Positions 61,985 through 64,000 of a DNA stretch of 64,000 nt are shown here, piece by piece. Location: assembly GCF_024171945.1 (NCBI RefSeq), contig NZ_JAMTCR010000002.1, forward strand, positions 2,542,001 to 2,606,000, in the 5' to 3' direction. The first letter of the stretch is position 1, and each line of letters starts with the position of its first letter. The notes beneath the pieces were generated by a model that did not search any database, was not told where the DNA came from, and saw only the letters and a list, made by a program, of their open reading frames with translations. The position numbers and the translations under genes are program-made. The stretch comes from Actinokineospora globicatena (GTDB taxonomy: Bacteria; Actinomycetota; Actinomycetes; Mycobacteriales; Pseudonocardiaceae).

Positions 61985-62044
61985 CACCAGGTCAGCGGGC
62001 ACCAATTCAGTGGCCACTAAGTCAGCGCGCACCGGTTCAGTGGG
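61985..62044 (+). repeat. Four 15-bp tandem units upstream of the HxlR gene
   Basis: Four consecutive units follow the consensus CACCAGGTCAGCGGG (units start at 61985, 62000, 62015, 62030). They lie in the 232-bp gap between the carotenoid oxygenase and the HxlR regulator. A further AGTCAGCGGG copy occurs at about 62064. They could be coding remnants, an operator array or a simple minisatellite. Confidence 0.8.
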
Positions 62045-62101
62045 CGTGCGGGTAACAGGAACTGAGTCAGCGGGAGCGGTCGGGGTGGGGTCGCCCAGGT
62101 C

Positions 62102-63040
62102 ATGATGCACCCGCCGGATCGGCCCAGTGCGCTCGGCGCCGGTGGCGACAACGCCATCGCCTACGCGATCGGGACCGTCGCCGATGAGTGGACGCTGCTG
62201 ATCCTGCGGCACGCGTTGCGCGACGGCACCAGCAGGCCCGCGGACTGGCAGCGGCTGCTGCCGATCTCCAACGCCGTGCTGCTCTCCCGGCTGCGCCACC
62301 TCAGCGACGTCGGCGTCCTGGTGCCGGTCGGCGACCGGTCCGGGCGCCGCGAGTTCCAGCTCAGCCCGCGCGGCGCCGCGCTGTGGCCGTTCCTGCTGTG
62401 CGTGGGGGCCTGGGAGCTGACCTGGGCCGGTGGCGCGCGGCCGGACCTGACCGAGATGCGGCACACCGGCTGCGGCGCGGTGTTCACCCCGGTCTTGGTG
62501 TGCCGGACCTGCGGGGTGTCGGTCGCGCCGCGCGAGGTGGCCGCCGAGTTCGGGCCCAGCGGCTCGTGGCCGAGGTCGACGCCGACGGCCACCTCCCGGC
62601 GCCGCTCCAGCGGGTCGACCAGCCTGGGCGGCGGGTTCTTCCCGGAGAGCAGGGCGGTGGTCGGCAACCGCTGGTCGGCGATCATGCTCGCCGCCGCCTA
62701 CCTGGGTGCCCGCCGGTTCCCCGACTTCCAGCGCAGGCTCGGCGTGCCCGCGACCGTGGTGGCCGACCGGCTGCGCACGTTCAGCGAGCTGGGCGTGCTG
62801 GTGCCCACTGGCGACCCCGACCGGGCCACCCGGTCGAGCTACCACCTCACCGACAAGGGCCGGGCGCTGTTCGCCGCGGTGGTCACCGGGCTGGAGTGGG
62901 GGCAGCGCTGGTTCCAGGCCCCGGAGGGACCCGCGGTGCTGCTCGACCACGGGGGTCACCGGTTCGAGGCGGTCCTGGTGTGCTCGACCTGCGACGAGGC
63001 GCTGGCGGGTCGCTCGATCGAGACCGTGCCCGCGCGGTGA
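62102..63040 (+). CDS. Double HxlR-type winged-helix regulator
   Basis: This encodes 312 residues with two HxlR-like winged-helix domains in tandem. The first is at about 17-105 (AIGTVADEWTLLILRHALRDG, LPISNAVLLSRLRHLSDVGVLV), the second at about 185-270 (VVGNRWSAIMLAAAYLGARRF, LGVPATVVADRLRTFSELGVLV). Each is followed by a CRTCGV- or CSTCDE-type CxxC pair. HxlR regulators usually act as single-domain dimers; this fusion builds the pair into one chain. The Ser/Arg-rich link near residues 155-175 is unstructured. Targets are unknown; the neighbouring carotenoid oxygenase is a candidate. Confidence 0.85.
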   Translation: MMHPPDRPSALGAGGDNAIAYAIGTVADEWTLLILRHALRDGTSRPADWQRLLPISNAVLLSRLRHLSDVGVLVPVGDRSGRREFQLSPRGAALWPFLLCVGAWELTWAGGARPDLTEMRHTGCGAVFTPVLVCRTCGVSVAPREVAAEFGPSGSWPRSTPTATSRRRSSGSTSLGGGFFPESRAVVGNRWSAIMLAAAYLGARRFPDFQRRLGVPATVVADRLRTFSELGVLVPTGDPDRATRSSYHLTDKGRALFAAVVTGLEWGQRWFQAPEGPAVLLDHGGHRFEAVLVCSTCDEALAGRSIETVPAR

Positions 63041-63087
63041 TCGTCGCGGCGTGCAACCCCGGCCAGGGCCGCGTCCGTCCTGGGAGC

Positions 63088-63594
63088 ATGAAACGCCTAG
63101 GAACCATCATTGGCGCAGGCGTTCTGCTCACGGTGATGACCGCGTGCGCCGGGCAGGAGACCGCCAGCCAGCCGCCGGACCCCACGTCCGCGCCGACGAC
63201 GTCGCAGCCCGCGGACCCACCGGGCGCCGTGCCGCCGACCGAGACCAGCGAGCCGGACCGACAGCCCGCGGTGACGCCGCCGACCGGTGGCACCGAGGTG
63301 CCCGCGGCGCAGATCGACGCCACCGGTGTCGCACAGGACTACCCGACGATGGTGTGGACCGAGGACGGTGGCACTGACGTCGGCGTTGTGGCGCAAGAGG
63401 GTGGGTGCGGCAAGGCGAGCGCGGAGGTCACCGAGCAGGCCGCCGCGCAGGTCGTCATCACCCTCGTCGAGACGCAGCCGCCGAAGCCCGCGCAGTGCAC
63501 GATGGACATCCGCTTCCCGAAGCTGTCCGTCCACTTGGACTCCCCGCTCGGTGACCGCAAGGTCGTCCTCAAGAGTGAGCAGCGGGTCCAGTAA
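63088..63594 (+). CDS. Small lipoprotein
   Basis: This 168-residue lipoprotein has a signal peptide with Cys20 (VMTACAG), a Pro/Thr-rich linker (about 21-75) and a compact C-terminal domain (about 76-168) with two Cys (GGCGKASAEV and AQCTMDI). GGGAG precedes the ATG at 63088. It is followed after 115 bp by a second lipoprotein gene with a similar layout, and both share a PAxQ(I/V)DA motif after the linker, so they are likely paralogues. Function unknown. Confidence 0.82.
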   Translation: MKRLGTIIGAGVLLTVMTACAGQETASQPPDPTSAPTTSQPADPPGAVPPTETSEPDRQPAVTPPTGGTEVPAAQIDATGVAQDYPTMVWTEDGGTDVGVVAQEGGCGKASAEVTEQAAAQVVITLVETQPPKPAQCTMDIRFPKLSVHLDSPLGDRKVVLKSEQRVQ

Positions 63595-63622
63595 GACCGA
63601 AAAGTCGAGAACTTCCCTCCCT

Positions 63623-63660
63623 GGTGCCCCGGTCGGTATTGCCCCGCTGACCGGGGCACC
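63623..63660 (+). terminator. Terminator between the lipoprotein genes
   Basis: A perfect 12-bp stem (GGTGCCCCGGTC and complement) with a 14-nt loop lies 28 nt after the stop of the first lipoprotein gene. Confidence 0.7.
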
Positions 63661-63709
63661 GTCACGCGTTCGGTGCAACCGAGACGGTGTCGGCTACCGT
63701 CCTGGGTTC

Positions 63710-64000
63710 ATGAAGACCATTCTGTCCACGGCTGTCGCGGTCCTGGCCGCCCTCGCGCTCGCGGGGTGCGGCGGGGCGGCCGACCAGGCCGACCAGTCGC
63801 CCAGCTCGGGCGCGACCCCGCCCAGCTCGGCGGCCCCCATCGAGGGCGCGCCGAACTCGCAGCCCCCGCAGACCGGCCCCGCGCCGACGAAGCCACCCGC
63901 ACCGCAGGTGACGATCAACCCCGACGGCAAGGTCACCGTTCCCGCGGGCTACCGCGAGCTCCCGGCCAAGCAGGTCGACGCCAAGGCGCTGCCCGAGAGC
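63710..64000 (+). CDS. Small lipoprotein, N-terminal part (runs off window)
   Basis: The first 97 codons are present. The signal peptide ends in LALAGC (Cys20), then a Pro/Ser/Ala-rich linker leads into VTINPDGKVTVPAGYRELPAKQVDAKALPES at the edge (motifs PAKQVDA and PDGKV visible). The PAKQVDA segment parallels PAAQIDA in the preceding gene, supporting tandem duplication. A TACCGT motif upstream may be its -10. The 3' end is outside the window. Confidence 0.82.
   Translation, partial: MKTILSTAVAVLAALALAGCGGAADQADQSPSSGATPPSSAAPIEGAPNSQPPQTGPAPTKPPAPQVTINPDGKVTVPAGYRELPAKQVDAKALPES

Noticed and set aside
61704-62105. Open plus-strand frame between the carotenoid oxygenase and the HxlR gene
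   Set aside because: It overlaps the carotenoid oxygenase end in another frame and consists largely of repeat-derived residues with no ribosome binding site.

Overview
The window reads as high-GC (roughly 70%+) actinobacterial chromosome, most likely from the order Pseudonocardiales (Actinokineospora/Saccharothrix/Lentzea type). Reasons: strongly G/C-biased third codon positions, many GTG starts, ATGA/GTGA stop-start overlaps, and a gene order (recX, glutamate ABC transporter, miaB, small membrane protein, DUF349 protein, LigB-like protein, miaA, dapF, hflX, lexA, LysM protein, nrdR) that parallels the Mycobacterium tuberculosis recX-to-nrdR stretch. I see no rRNA, tRNA, CRISPR array, transposase, integrase or prophage gene. 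Most of the window is core or lineage-stable chromosome.

Layout. 1-4.4 kb: end of recX, then a small conserved gene and an Sdh1-type succinate dehydrogenase operon (sdhC-A-B) behind three CRP/GlxR-like sites. 4.4-14.4 kb: MazG-like protein, gluABCD-type transporter (minus strand), a divergent two-component system, an orphan TAXI solute-binding lipoprotein, miaB and a membrane protein. This segment lies between two inverted copies of a 108-bp intergenic element carrying back-to-back DnaA-box motifs. 14.4-22.7 kb: DUF349 protein, LigB-like protein, miaA (with a repeat-built insertion), dapF, a divergent MFS/HTH pair with a clear operator, and hflX. 22.8-29.2 kb: a secreted protein, lexA and a divergent LysM gene sharing two SOS boxes, then nrdR-nrdJ behind NrdR boxes and DnaA-box-like motifs.

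29.3-37.6 kb: ferritin-like protein, two dehydrogenase-fold proteins, a zinc metallopeptidase, and a minus-strand operon of SNF2 helicase, SWIM protein and DUF2293 protein. 37.6-45.9 kb: prolyl oligopeptidase, F420-type oxidoreductase, MuiA-like protein, adenosine deaminase family protein, secreted S15 and M23 peptidases. 46-49 kb: DUF4192 protein and a pentapeptide-repeat membrane protein. 49-52 kb: dtxR-galK and galE. 52-56.7 kb: sulfurtransferase, then acuC (deacetylase) next to a Pat-like GNAT/acyl-CoA synthetase fusion, together a probable protein-lysine acylation switch. 56.7-64 kb: ECF sigma/anti-sigma pair, DUF1996 lipoprotein, a thiolase with an altered active site, a carotenoid oxygenase containing a TTA codon, a double HxlR regulator, and two small lipoproteins, the last running off the window.

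The most unusual signals are regulatory and structural: the paired 108-bp element, recurring DnaA-box clusters in four intergenic regions, the in-frame minisatellite in miaA, the shortened ATP-grasp part of the Pat-like protein, and the recurrent -10-to-start spacing that implies leaderless transcripts.
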